A DNA stretch of 64,000 bases. It comes from Panax quinquefolius. Lineage: Eukaryota; Streptophyta; Magnoliopsida; Apiales; Araliaceae. Positions within the stretch are counted from its first letter, which is position 1; each line of letters starts with the position of its first letter. The stretch covers positions 349,296-413,295 of the forward strand of contig JAINUW010000728.1 of NCBI GenBank assembly GCA_020205615.1, given 5' to 3'. Under the pieces are notes generated by a model, which was not told where the DNA came from, made no database searches, and was given only the letters and a program-made list of their open reading frames with translations. The translations under genes and the position numbers were made by a program. Positions 9,378 to 20,850 of this stretch are shown piece by piece.

Positions 9378-11597
9378 TATAACGCCCCAAAATCCGGTCT
9401 ATCTTCACACCCAGATTCCATACGTCACGGTTCAATCTTCTTCCAAACATACATCATTATATAACTAAATATAACAACATACATTCTCAAATCTCAAGTT
9501 CTAATACCTTATATCCTCGTTCATTACAAATAATGATAATTACATTATTCTTTACATCTTACAAGAGTGACTTTTATCCGCCACCAAGGATACATAACAG
9601 TTCATTAAACTAGTCTATAGTTTAATTAAACTATTCTACAATACAAGTTTTCATTTGATCTTTACGCTCATTTATATACTGAATGGCACTTCTTCTAGAT
9701 ACCGATCAGCTTGATCTTTACGGGATCCTTAAGTTCTTCTACTCGTACACTAAAAATGTTTTTCATTTAAAGCAAGTGTGGGCATTCAATTGCTCAGCAA
9801 GTCTTAGCAGTTGAACAAACAACTTCAAGAATTTAAACCTTCTTTTAAAACTTTGATAACCGAACAAAGGTTATGAAGTAGCTTGAATAATAGGAATAAT
9901 CTCGATTACTATCATTTTAAAACATTAGTCACATTCACTTTGAAATACTTTCATTCTTCTACCTTTTTCGTACACATCCTGTCCGACTAGAATCATTAGC
10001 ATAGACTTAAAAATAATGGTTCATGTATAAACAGAACATTCTCATATTGAACAGTTTAATCACAGAATAATTCAATCACATAAAAACACTGAAGTGATCA
10101 AATTTTGGCACAAGGCCTCATACATTCTACCACCTTGTACAAACAACACACATTTGAACATAGACAAAACTTCTCAAGTTCAACATATGAGAAAGTTTAA
10201 GAAACTAGCATTCATTTTGAAATATGAATAAAGTTAGGAAACTTTCCTTACGCACATCTACAGCTTAGAGTTTATGTTGAACTATTCATTGCAAACCCTA
10301 TATAACACATAATGAAATAACACAAACACAAATTAGTTATATACTTGACTTACGCATTGGTTTAAGCTTAACTTTACTTCTTAGGGTTTGCGTTCTTGCA
10401 ATCTAAGTTTACGCGACCTACTTTCTTTACCATTTTACGGCGTTACGACATACAGGGATGCCTTACTCATACGATCATCATCTTTGATGATTTACATTCT
10501 TATCTTCTTCTTATAACTCTTATAGGACTCAGCACACATCGGATCTCTACTAGTAGTCCATATGGTACTCTGAGTGGTTTCCCATAAACAACCAACAAAC
10601 TAGTTTCCCATCTCGTCTACACTGTCTTTCACAGTGAGTTAGATCGATTGCCAGTTTCGTATATACCTCCGCTCTCTGAAGGAATTGTTTAGCCCAGCTC
10701 CCATATTTCAACCATCAAAGATTACGATTGTACCACAACCTAAACTTATCTTAACTTATCCGAACCATTAAAACTATAACGTTCGTTAAGTTGATTTCAT
10801 ATTCCTTATGGCTTTCTGGAAACTAAATGTCATACCTCAGGATTCATTCTTTATCGTCTAAGCCATACAGTCTTTTGTATACTCAAAATGATTATTCAAT
10901 GTTAATACTACGCATTCATAGCATTAAACATTTATATTACCTTATTCATATCATATAACGTACGGTTTATTCGACTCGGAACGTTGTCTAAGTTATAATT
11001 ATTAACTCAGCTTCTTAACGTTATACATCATTGTCTTTAATTCAGTTTCTTCACCGTTCACATGTTTAATCATCTTCTTCATTACCTTACGGTCAAACCA
11101 TACACGGTGTGTAGGATCTACCCATTTAATATTTACGTACACTCAGCCCTTATATCGGCTAAAGTGTTTAATGCTTACACTTAATTCTAACATTCTCTAT
11201 CCGACTTACCCTCAGACTTTCATTATTCTTATTACCATTCGTTACGGCTTTCTTGATAATTTCATATCTTACTTACTACTTTCATAAACGTCTAAGTCAT
11301 ACAATCAATGTATACTTAGAACGTTCGTCCGACGTGAATACGATTCACAATGATCGTTTACGTATTCAACGTTCACATTGTCCGTCTCTTAATCTCTCAT
11401 TCGTTATTCATTACATGAACCCCACGTTCATCATTCCTTCTTAATGTCGAATCCATACGGTTCATTGTATGCTAAGACCTGATCTTTTCATCTTAATGTG
11501 TTGCGTTTACATTCTTTGTCTTTTAATCTCATTTAATCTTTTCGTTCAAACTTTACTAAATGTTTAAATCACTTGATTAAGAATTACATTAGGTGAA
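9378..11597 (-). repeat. Family D LTR, Tekay-like, first segment (3' part in minus orientation)
   Basis: Its plus-strand start TATAACGCCCCAAAATCCGG matches the family C LTR edge TGTAGCGCCCCTAAATCCGG, as does an internal TGCTCAGCAAG block (9791) against AGCTCAGCAAG in family C. This marks a related but distinct Tekay-like LTR on the minus strand. It is split at 11597 by the Athila-like element and resumes at 19606. The lower-coordinate side is Tat LTR, so this is a solo LTR or the 3' LTR of a lost element. No genes seen; ORFs are short and random. Confidence 0.7.
11593..11597. repeat. Target site duplication of element B, left copy (GTGAA)
   Basis: GTGAA directly precedes the LTR start. The same five bases follow the other LTR at 19601-19605. 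Five base pairs is the usual duplication for Ty3/gypsy integrases. Confidence 0.9.
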
Positions 11598-13184
11598 TGA
11601 TAAGTGGGTTTTATACCTACTTATTGAATACCAATTCACGCGAACCATGCCCATCTCAAGTACATTTTAGTGTGTTTTTAGTTGCATTTCATGTTATTTT
11701 GCATTGCATTTACTTAAAACTCCTTTTGGTGAAAAAGTGCAGGAAACGACCTAATTTGGTGGAATTAGAAGGCACTAGGCAAATGGACGCATGAAGCGAG
11801 GTACAAGCTGGGATATGCGTGGCATGAGAATCAAGTGGAGCAGAAGACTAAGCGTGGATGGACAAAGGAAGGAGTAGTGAAACAGATCGACAGCAGTGCA
11901 GTGAAACCGTAACTCAAAGTTGTAAAGCTGCGGCCGCACGACAGACAAGCTTGGGGACCTTATACCATGAAAGCACCGATTGGACAATATTACACACTGC
12001 AAGTTGCACGCCCGTGCGATGATTACATCGGGGAGCCTTGCGCTGCTGATGCCTATGAGTCAGCCGATTTATTTTATTTTAATTTTTAATTAAAAGGGTT
12101 GTAATTGATTTAAAATGATTTCTGACTGGTGTCAGATGGATCATTATTTAGTTTTACGTCATTTTCATTTGGTAACTAGGTTTTACACTCTGAGAGAGAT
12201 TCCAACGTAGAGCGAAGCCTAAACTCTACTTTTCTAATTCTTCTTGGGGTTCTCTATCACTGTGGATTTTTATTAGTATTTTGCTGGATTTTTATGAGGA
12301 TTTGAATGTTACTAGTGGATTATAATCAACAATTGGTTTGATCGTTTCTATCTTTCATCTTTCAATTGTTTGCTTATTAGCCATGTTTAGCTTTGATCCC
12401 ATAATGGCTTTTGGTTCAGTCATGAACTAAACTCCATTATGGGATTCTAACGGATTTTAATATGTAGTTTGGTGCATGCTTGAATGCTGGACTGTATTAT
12501 ATATCATATGGGATTTTTATCATGGTTGTTTTTAATATATGAATGCTTGATCACCATTCATTTTCAGTACTTGTATGGAATTGATAATGAACATGCAAGT
12601 ATGGATTATAGTCATGATAACATACGTATATGGGGCTTTTTTGCATGGCTTGTGTATTTCGTGAATCAGATAGACATATATTATTTCACCGTATGAGTTA
12701 GAATAAGGACTTATGCTTAAATTCGATATGATTGCAATTTCACATAGACATATAGTGATTTTGGTTATATTAATGATTACATAGAGTCTATCGCTTGTTG
12801 ATGTTGTGTAAGTAGGTCCTAGTACATTAAAAAATGGCTATGACTCTTTTAGTGCTCTTGGCTACTTTCCTGTGATATGTGAACAAGTCTTGCATGATAG
12901 TGGTGATTAGATGAAATATTAAATGAAGTTAGGATCCCATTACTCTCAGATTTGATTTATTACATCTTTATTATTTTTTTAGTCGTTGTTGGCGATTATC
13001 GTAATTCACCAATCATATTCATTAGTTTGAGCATATAAATATAGTGATTTAATTGACGCATAGTAATTTAAATTAAACAACTTTCCCTGTGGGATCGATA
13101 CTTTACTTGCTCTATATAACTTGTTGACACACGTATGCTTACATGAGTTAGAGCTCTTTTGGTAGAACTAAAAAAGAGGCAACA
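11598..13184 (+). repeat. 5' LTR of element B (1587 bp)
   Basis: It begins TGATAAGTGGGTTTTATACC and ends AAAGAGGCAACA, closely matching the 3' LTR at 18009-19600. The clearest divergence is a more G+C-rich stretch at about 11865-12060. ORFs inside are not genes. An A+T-rich CATATAAATATAG lies near the 3' end (about 13034), but I do not claim it as the promoter. Confidence 0.93.
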
Positions 13185-13190
13185 AATTTT

Positions 13191-13208
13191 TGGCACCGTT
13201 GTCGGGGA
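13191..13208 (+). other. Primer binding site, tRNA-Asp type (element B)
   Basis: TGGCACCGTTGTCGGGGA lies six bases after the LTR. It matches the Athila-type tRNA-Asp primer site except for two transitions. This is the strongest boundary evidence for Athila affiliation. Confidence 0.85.
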
Positions 13209-13332
13209 AAGGCGTTTAAATTATTATTATTATCATTAGCTTTAAGCTATATTGTATGACTTAGACAAATCTATTCTTATCTCATTTCCATTTTTATTTC
13301 TGTTTTTGTTTTAGGAACTTGTATAAATTTTT

Positions 13333-14760
13333 ATGCGCACGCAGTTATCCAACCCCGACTTAACACCTGCTCAGAACAACATAAACGGGAGAGGTTGGAA
13401 AGCGAGTGTTCGTAGAAATTTAAAAGCACAGTTAGAAAGTACTACAGCTAATATGGCAGCCGAGGCACAAGGAGAAGAGCAAAGAGAGGATCTTAGGGTT
13501 GTGAAGGAATATTCCATGCCCAATATTAATGGATTACAGTCTAGCATCGTCAGACCAGCGATAGTAGCCAATACATTCGAGATAAAAATGGGCATAATTC
13601 AGATGGTACACAATTCAGTACAGTTTGGGGGTGCCGCTACAGATGATCCGAATGAACACCTGTTGAATTTCATCAAAATTTGTGATACATTCAGATAAAA
13701 CGGTGTGATGGAGGATGCTATCAGACGTAGGCTATTCCCATTCTCATTAAGGGATAAAGCAAGAAGTTGGCTTCATTCTTTGCCAGCAGGATCTATAACT
13801 ACATGGGAGGACTTATCACGTAAATTTTTTCCAAGTTCTTCCCAATGGCTAAGACTGCAAAGATGAGGACATCTATCTCTCGATTTGAGCAACAAATGTA
13901 TGTAGTCCTTATATGAATCATGGGAGAGATACAAAGAGATGCTGAGAAAGTGTCCACATCACGGTATGCCAGATTGGATGGTGATCAACACATTTTATAA
14001 TAGATTGGGATGGCAGTCGAGACCGATTGTAGATGCAGCTCCAAGAGGGGCATTATGGGCAAAAAGCTATGAGGAAGCCTATAACCTTATCGAGACAATG
14101 GCATCAAATGATTTTCAGAATCCTACATCTCGAATGACACAGCCTAAGGTTGCAGGTGTGTTGGAAGTAGATGCGATCACGTAGTTGTCAACACAGATGG
14201 ATGCCATGTCGAAGAAAATAGATACATTAACAGAAGGTAAAACGAAGTCGGTTGCCTTTGTATGTGAGATTTGTGCAGGGTCACACTCGACAGATCAATT
14301 TGTTATCAGCTCGGAGTCGGTACAGTATGTGAACAATTACAGAAAAGACCAAGGTCAGTTTCAGAACACATACCACCCCAACTACCAAAATCATCCAAAC
14401 TTTAGTTGGGAAAATAACCAAGGAATCAAGAGAATCGGTTGCACGAATAATCGGGTTTGATCACAACCCGCATGCGTACCACGGTTTAATCCTAGACCAC
14501 CTTTTCCGTCTGGATTTTCTCAACAACAACAACATCACACTCCAGCTGCACCTCAGCAAGAAACAAAATATAAAATGGAGGAGATGATGATGAAATACAT
14601 GGCAAATACAGAGGTTATGATCAAAAGCCAAGTAGTGGCTATTAAGAATCTAGAAACTCAGATGGGGCAGATAGCGAACATGCTTATAAACAGGCCCCAG
14701 GGTTCATTGCTGAGTAATACATAAACAAATCCACGAAGAGACGGGAAGGAACAATGTCAA
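13333..14760 (+). pseudogene. Athila-like gag (element B), broken
   Basis: The start at 13333 (MRTQLSNPD) follows the leader. Landmarks in order: NTFEIKMGIIQMV, QFGGAATDDPNEHL, FIKICDTFR, then a stop at 13696. The same frame continues with RRLFPFSLRDKARSWLHSLP and TTWEDLS, followed by a frameshift near 13830 and a stop, then YKEMLRKCPHHGMPDW from 13939, TFYNRLGWQSR and the SYEEAYNLIE block. After a stop at 14182 comes a Q-, N- and H-rich tail (14185-14460) and LETQMGQIAN (about 14650). These are the usual Athila gag motifs. At least three stops and one frameshift inactivate it. Gag would form the particle that packages RNA. Confidence 0.88.
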
Positions 14761-15921
14761 GCTATCACATTGAGGTTTGGGAAAAACACTGCAGACACTG
14801 CAAGTCGCGCGCCCACGCCCATACCCAATTGTACTGAGGAGGCCGAGCGGCCGCGCAAGGCAGAGCAGGTGACTGCTGAGGAAGAAAATCTGGAAAATTC
14901 TGAAGTTCAGAAGGAAGAGAAAGATAAAGCATGTTCAGAGGAGAAACTTAAGAGTTCAGTACCACCAATTCATCCTCAAGTTCCGTTTCCGCAAAGGTTA
15001 AATAAGCAAAGGGAAGATAAGCAATTCAGCAAGTTTCTGGAAATATTTAAAAAGCTGTAAATCAATATACCTTTCGCCGAGGCATTGGAACAAATGCCAA
15101 GTTATTCAATGTTCATGAAGGGTATTCTGTCAAGGAAGAGGAGATTAGATAAATTTGAGACAAAGAGGCCTGAGATGAAGAATGCGGTGCGATTGCTTGA
15201 AGAAAAGTTATCTCCGGGTGAAGGATCAAGGCGGTTTCACAATTCGCGTACTAATCGGAAGATGAATTTTGAAAAATGTTTGTGTGATCTTGGGGTAAGC
15301 ATCAATCTGATGCCCTTATCATTGTTCAATCAATTGTGATTACCGGATCCAAGGCCGACAAACATTTCTTTGCAACTAGCTGACAAATCCATCACGTATC
15401 CACGGGGAATTATTGAAGATGTATTAGTGAAGGTGGATAGATTCATCTTTCCAGCTGACTTCATCATTTTGGATTACGAGGAAGATAAAAGTATACCAAT
15501 TATACTGGGGAGACAATTCTTAGCCACAAGCAGGACTTCAATAGATGTGCAAAAAGGGGAACTCACGATGCGTGTTCATGATCAGGAGGTGTCCTTTAAC
15601 GTCTTTAAGGCAATGAAGTTCCTAACAGATAAAGAAGAATGCTTCCGGGTTGATGTGGTGAACTGGGTTCTAAATGATGAAGTACAGAGTATAGTGGATT
15701 GTGAACCATTGAGAAGTATCATTGCTGAAAATTCAGATGTGGAGGATTTGGAATTAAATAAATTCGTTCAATATCTCGATACCACTCCATTGTATGGAAC
15801 CATTGCAGTATGTGATAAGTGTCCGGACAAACATCTTAAAGTGAATGGCCAGAGATTGAAGAGTGATTCTAATGGTGAGGTGGACAGAAAGAAAGTCACC
15901 TCGATTCTATCTTCGACATGA
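14761..15921 (+). pseudogene. Athila-like gag-pol linker and aspartic protease (element B), broken
   Basis: Three frames follow one another. 14770-15060 opens with LRFGK near its start, then a Glu/Lys-rich linker and HPQVPFPQRL ending FSKFLEIFKKL. 15085-15339 has ALEQMPSYSMFMK just upstream and then the protease entry CDLGVSINLMPLSLF; Athila proteases normally read DLG here. 15370-15921 has LQLADKSITYPRGIIEDVL, FIFPADFIILD and IILGRQFLAT. Stops at 15058 and 15337 divide it. Protease would cut the polyprotein. The frame ends at 15921 with none of the RT motifs that should follow. Confidence 0.88.
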
Positions 15922-16705
15922 GACTCAAAGACATTAAAGCTAACTGACTATAACTTAGCACTTGATGGGAGGCAACCCATTGTTTCCATCTCTACTTAGT
16001 ATTTATTCAATTCAAGTTATTTGGTTTAGCTTATTCTCATTACTTACTAGGATAGTATGAGTACCTTTATATGCTTATTCATCATAGTCGAATCACAGAA
16101 GAGCATGTTTGTGCATTGCATTGAAATTAGGGTGACAGAATAGGCATTCATTTTTATTTAGTAAACCATGCTTTGATAAGGTCTATTGATGTTATTGCAG
16201 GTGTATTGGATAGCATGCATTTCTGTCTTGCAGATTCTAAAAAAATAAAAGCTAGCAGTGCAGGTATCAGAGACGCGCGGCCGCACAAAAATTTTAGCAG
16301 ACCGCGCGATATGTCTATCAGACCAGTTTTGCCAACCACGCGCCCAGCCCATTAAAACCTCTCGCGGCCGTGCGCGATAGCAGACGTGGAAATATTTTTA
16401 AGTTTAAAAATGTGATGGAGATCAGTTGGACTCTCATTTGCAATCAAAACAGAAGCAAAATCACAGTGTCTCTCCATAACTCACATCTCTATCTCTCTAT
16501 CAGTTATAAATTTGAAGCCATAAATCTCTCCACCACGTGATTATCCACAATTTCTTCCACGTTCTACGTCTACCCACGTCTCATCTGTGCATTATAAAAC
16601 TAGGGTTTCAAGAAAAAGTTGTGCGACATCAGTGTGGAGCAAATCACAACCTTTGCTGGCATTCATTCTCAGTCAAATCATCTGCACTGTCTTTATCAAT
16701 TGCAA
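15922..16705 (+). other. Noncoding region between protease and the downstream ORF (element B)
   Basis: It contains GATGGGAGGCAACCCAT at about 15964, a motif common downstream of Athila coding regions, then A+T-rich sequence and a G+C-rich patch (16268-16380). No RT, RNase H or integrase fragment is visible in any frame, which places the deletion of pol at or before about 15950. Confidence 0.6.
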
Positions 16706-17215
16706 ATGGGTCCCAAACGTGCTCACTCTATTTCATCTTCTTCTTCATCGTCCTCGGGCAGTCAAGGGGAGGATATTGTTGATCACACTAAGTTTCTAAA
16801 CTTGGAAGCTCAGCATGAGTATTATAGAATTGTAGTGAAGACGTTTGTCAAGGAGCGCGATTTTAAACCAGAGGGGAAAGATGGTCAATTATGCGCCATG
16901 ATCCAAGAGAGAGGCTGGGGTGGACTGACTGCCACTCCCACGCCCATTAGGATGAGCATACTCTGCGAGTTTTATGCCAATGCCAAGGTCACTATGAGCG
17001 GTATAGCTATGGTTTGCGATGTCGAGATAGATTACAGACCCTATGCCATCCGGACCATTTTTAGACTTACCGATACACCGCGAATGGGGGCTGCTAACTG
17101 GGTCACCGGTGCACATTTGGAGATAGACTTGGAGTTGGTTATTGCTGAATTGTGCGTGCCAGGCACGAAATGGACCTATAAAGTCGGCACGAATCAACCT
17201 ATAAAGTCGGCATAA
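16706..17215 (+). CDS. Athila downstream ORF (env-position ORF), plant-transposon-protein-like, probably truncated
   Basis: The preferred start is the ATG at 16706 (MGPKRAHSISS), just before a serine-rich run; an upstream in-frame ATG at 16619 adds 29 residues. The body has ERDFKPEG, IQERGWGGLT, ILCEFYANAKV and a MSGIAMVCDVEIDYRP block. This resembles the 'putative plant transposon protein' domain found in the third ORF of Athila elements, which sits in the env position. No transmembrane segment is visible. It is open for 170 codons and ends just after a short duplication (CCTATAAAGTCGGCA twice, about 17176-17213). It is probably shortened compared with family members. Function is unknown. 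Confidence 0.6.
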   Translation: MGPKRAHSISSSSSSSSGSQGEDIVDHTKFLNLEAQHEYYRIVVKTFVKERDFKPEGKDGQLCAMIQERGWGGLTATPTPIRMSILCEFYANAKVTMSGIAMVCDVEIDYRPYAIRTIFRLTDTPRMGAANWVTGAHLEIDLELVIAELCVPGTKWTYKVGTNQPIKSA

Positions 17216-18008
17216 GAAGTATGCGTTGTATTGCTCAATAGAAAATGTAGTGTCAAAAAGAGAAATATGTGAAGCATGGATGTAGACTTGCAATACATTG
17301 ACATTCAAACTTTGGGAAAACATGGGTATCTATGTATAAAAAAAATAGTAATAACATGGCTAGTCTTATTTCGGGGCCCTGGATACTTGAGTAAGTACGC
17401 CCGAGGGGATTGTCTCTACACCTAGCGCCCTAAGGTCTTTCATGGTCTGGGAGTCGTTGGTTGAAAGCTCGCTAAGGGGTAGAAGTGTTACCTAATGGAG
17501 TAAGACATTGCACAGTCATTTGAAAAAAAAAAAAAAAAAGAAAAATAGCAATAAACACCGCGAAAAGTGCGAAAATCGCCCTCGTGAGTAAAAACAAAGC
17601 AGTTAAGCCCATTGTTGAACCTCAGTTTATTTTGATATGTTGGAATAGTCTTCGTTGTATATGTATACATGAGTCTTAATTTAAACTATAATTTTCTATT
17701 TTGAGCAATATAGCATTAGTATTCTTTGCTTAAATCAAGTTTTGGTGAATACAACACACATACACAGCATCTCTATAGCATTTATGAATTATCTGAGTGT
17801 GTGACAGTATGCCTATAGTTTGGTTGAAATGGTATTCTTGAATCTGGATAATTCACTAAGGCAATTTGGACTGAAAATTCTGTTAAAGTTGGAACAATGT
17901 GAGACTAGTTTGCATCATAACTTAGTTGCATAGTATTGTAGCTACATTTTCATTGTTCATTAGTAGGCATTGCTTGAAGGCAAGCAACAGTTCAAGTTTG
18001 GGGGAATT
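17216..18008 (+). other. 3' untranslated region of element B
   Basis: No gene. It includes a block with GGGGCCCTGG...AAGTACGCCCGAGGGGAT (17374-17420) typical of Athila 3' regions and an A-run at about 17522-17539. It ends with the polypurine tract GGGGGAA at 18000-18006. Confidence 0.6.
18000..18006 (+). other. Polypurine tract of element B
   Basis: GGGGGAA, two bases before the 3' LTR start TGATAAGTGGG. Confidence 0.7.
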
Positions 18009-19600
18009 TGATAAGTGGGTTTTATACCTACTTATTGAATACCAATTAACGCGAACCATGCCCATCTCAAGTACATTTTATTGTGTTTTTAGTTACATTT
18101 CATGTTATTTTGCATTGCATTTACTTAAAACTCCTTTTAGTGAAAAAGTGCAGGAAACAGCCTAATTTGGTGGAATTAGAAGGCACGAGGCGAATGGACG
18201 CATGAAGCGAGGCATAAGCTGGGATATGCGTGGCATGAGGATCAAGTGGAGCAGAAGACTAAGCGTGGATGGACAAATGAAGGAGCATCGGAACAGATCA
18301 TTTGCAGCAGCAGAAGTAGAACTCAAAGTCGCAGGTATGCGGCAGACAAGCTTGGGGACACGATGTTCTGCATGCGAGCACCCTACCGACAACATTACAC
18401 ATCGCAAGTTCTTGGCGCCCGCACGATGATTATGATCGGGGGGCCTTGGCCACGCCACCTGCTGCGTGTCCGTGAGTAGCTGATTTGTTTTATTTTAATT
18501 TTTAATTAAAAGGGTTGTAATTGATTTAAAACGATTTCTGACAGGTGTCAGACGGATCATTATTCAGTTTTACGTAATTTTTATTTGGTAACTAGGGTTT
18601 ACACTCTGAGAGAAATTCCAACGTAGAGCGAAGCCTAAACTCTACTTTTCTAATTCTTTTTGGGGTTCTCTATCACTGTGGATTTTTATTAGTATTTTGC
18701 TGGATTTTTATGAGGATTTGAATATTACTAGTGGATTATAATCAGCAATTGGTTTGATTGTTTCTATCTTTCATCTTTCAATTGTTTACTTATTAGCCAT
18801 GTTTAGCTTTGATCCCATAATGGCTTTTGGTTCAGTCATGAACTAAACTCCATTATGGGATTCTAACGGATTTTAATATGTAGTTTGGTGCATGCTTGAA
18901 TGCTAGACTGTATTATATATCATATGGGATTTTTATCATGGTTGTTTTTCATATATGAATGCTTGATCACCATTCATTTTCAGTAATTGTATGGAATTGA
19001 CAATGAACATGCAAGTATGGATTATAGTCATGATAATATACGTATATGGGGCTTTTTTGTATGGCTTGTGTATTTTGTGAATCAGATAGACATATATTAT
19101 TTCACCGTGTGAGTTAGAATAAGGGCTTATGCTTAAATTTGATATGATTGCAATTTCACATAGACATATAGTAATTTTGGTTATATTGATGATTACATAG
19201 AGTCTATCACTTGTGGATGCTGTGTAAGTAGGTCTTAGTACATTAAAAAATGGCTATGACTCTTTTAGTGCTCTTGGCTACTTTCCTGTGATATGTGAAC
19301 AAGTCTAGCATGATACTGGTGATTAGATGAAATATTAAATGAAGTTAGGATCCCATTACTCTCAGATTTGATTTATTACATCTTTATTATTTTTTTAGTC
19401 GTTGTTGGCGATTAACGTAATTCACCAATCATATTCATTAGTTTGAGCATATAAATATAGTGATTTAATTGATGCATAGTAATTTAAATTAAACAACTTT
19501 CCCTGTGGGATCGATACTTTACTTGCTCTGTATTACTTGTGGACACATGTATGCTTGCATGAGTTAGAGCTCTTTTGGTAGAACTAAAAAAGTAGCAACA
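18009..19600 (+). repeat. 3' LTR of element B (1592 bp)
   Basis: Starts TGATAAGTGGG and ends AAGTAGCAACA, near-identical to the 5' LTR over most of its length. The stretch at about 18285-18480 differs strongly from its partner by many small indels. It is followed directly by the GTGAA duplication. Confidence 0.93.
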
Positions 19601-19605
19601 GTGAA
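19601..19605. repeat. Target site duplication of element B, right copy (GTGAA)
   Basis: Identical to 11593-11597. It proves that the two family D segments were contiguous before element B inserted. Confidence 0.9.
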
Positions 19606-20773
19606 CTAAATGTTCATTATATTTCTCTACACTTCCCCCAGGAGTTGAGCAATTAAAAGCTCTTCTCGCTTTGCTCGACTGACCTGAGCAATGGCTACGC
19701 TTGCCTTCTTTATTATTTCTTATTTTAGCCGCCACTTACATACACCTTCCTCCCGGGCCGGTAATCATACCTTTTCCTTAAGGCATGATCTGGCGCTATT
19801 TTGGCGCATTCTAAAACTTTGAAATTTTTTCTAAGTTTTGAACATATTTGAGACGCTTACTTCACAATCTCGTAACTTTTTCATTATAACTCAGAACGAG
19901 GTCGTTACAAATCCATCCTCTTCCTTATCTTATGTACTTCAATTTCCCTTGGATAGAAATTTATTGTGAATCCGTTAACGTGCCATTCAATTGGCTTAAA
20001 TTCAATCATTTGTTCGTTTTACGTTATTAAATTTCATCATTCGTTCGTCTGCAATTCGGGCATCCGAACTTGAAATTCGTTCGTTCTTGAGTCCACGACT
20101 CACATTTTCTATGTTTTCTTACATTATTATGAAACCCTACACACTTGGGTTCAATTACATACTTTCTTCTTCTCGTTTGTATTTTACAAAATTTTTGCCA
20201 TAACTTCGTTATAGCTAAGCTTAATCCGTTCTTCATGAACGTTTCTATCGTTCCTAACCAAGAAATAAGCATCTAACTTATACGCGATGGTTTTAAACTT
20301 ATACATCAACAACAAGTTATACTACGATGTTTTTAAATTTTTCCATCAACAACGTTCTTCGTGTTCTTCGCGTTCTTCGTTTGTTCTTCATTTTTAATAC
20401 ATACTTTGATTATGATTTCACTTTTCCTTTGAATTTGGTGTAATAAAACACCATTCCTTACTTATTCAACCGAATCGATCATATGATTCATTCGGATCGT
20501 TAAAATTCATTACGAAACTCGTACTTCCTCAAAAAATTTATAAACTAAACTTCTAATTCTTATTTCTTCATTTTCCCATGATTTCAACCATATGAAATCA
20601 TTCTTAACTTCTTCTTCTCTTATTTTCATTAAGCTATGTTTATTAACATAGAAAACTTAAAGAAAATTTAGATTAAACTAGGTTTTGGATTACCTTTCTT
20701 CTTTAATCTTCTTCCGTTGGACAAAGTTTGCACTCGAGCTAGCTTTTCCTCTTCTTTTTCCTCCTCATCCAAA

Positions 20774-20796
20774 CTCTCTCTCTCTCTCTCTCTCTC
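20774..20796. repeat. (CT)n microsatellite
   Basis: An uninterrupted CT run of about 23 bases inside the family D LTR, on the transcript-start side of its TATA box. Confidence 0.9.
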
Positions 20797-20843
20797 AAGT
20801 GTTGGTGATTTTAAAAATCACCAACAAATGAGCTAAGGCTCTC

Positions 20844-20850
20844 TTTATAT
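20844..20850 (-). promoter_or_regulatory. Possible TATA box of the family D LTR
   Basis: ATATAAA on the minus strand within CTATATAAAGAGAGCC. The related family C LTR has a TATA element followed by AGAAGAGCC in a similar position. Confidence 0.5.

Larger units (their letters stand above)
11598..19600 (+). mobile_element. Athila-like Ty3/gypsy element (family B), complete boundaries, lacking RT, RNase H and integrase
   Basis: About 8.0 kb with two near-identical LTRs (11598-13184 and 18009-19600), a tRNA-Asp-type primer site, gag, protease, a downstream ORF, a polypurine tract and a perfect GTGAA target duplication. The protease region ends near 15921 and the 3' untranslated part follows at once. 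No RT, RNase H or integrase motif is present, so the element would have needed another Athila's enzymes to move. Gag and protease carry stops and frameshifts. The insertion split the family D LTR. A solo LTR of the same family lies at 44188-45732. Confidence 0.9.

Noticed and set aside
9378..11597. Host gene between the Tat LTR and element B
   Set aside because: Ends and internal blocks match the family C LTR type; ORFs are short and without motifs.
16154..16355. Three overlapping ORFs of ~60 codons
   Set aside because: Both-strand ORFs in the noncoding 3' part of element B; none is conserved.
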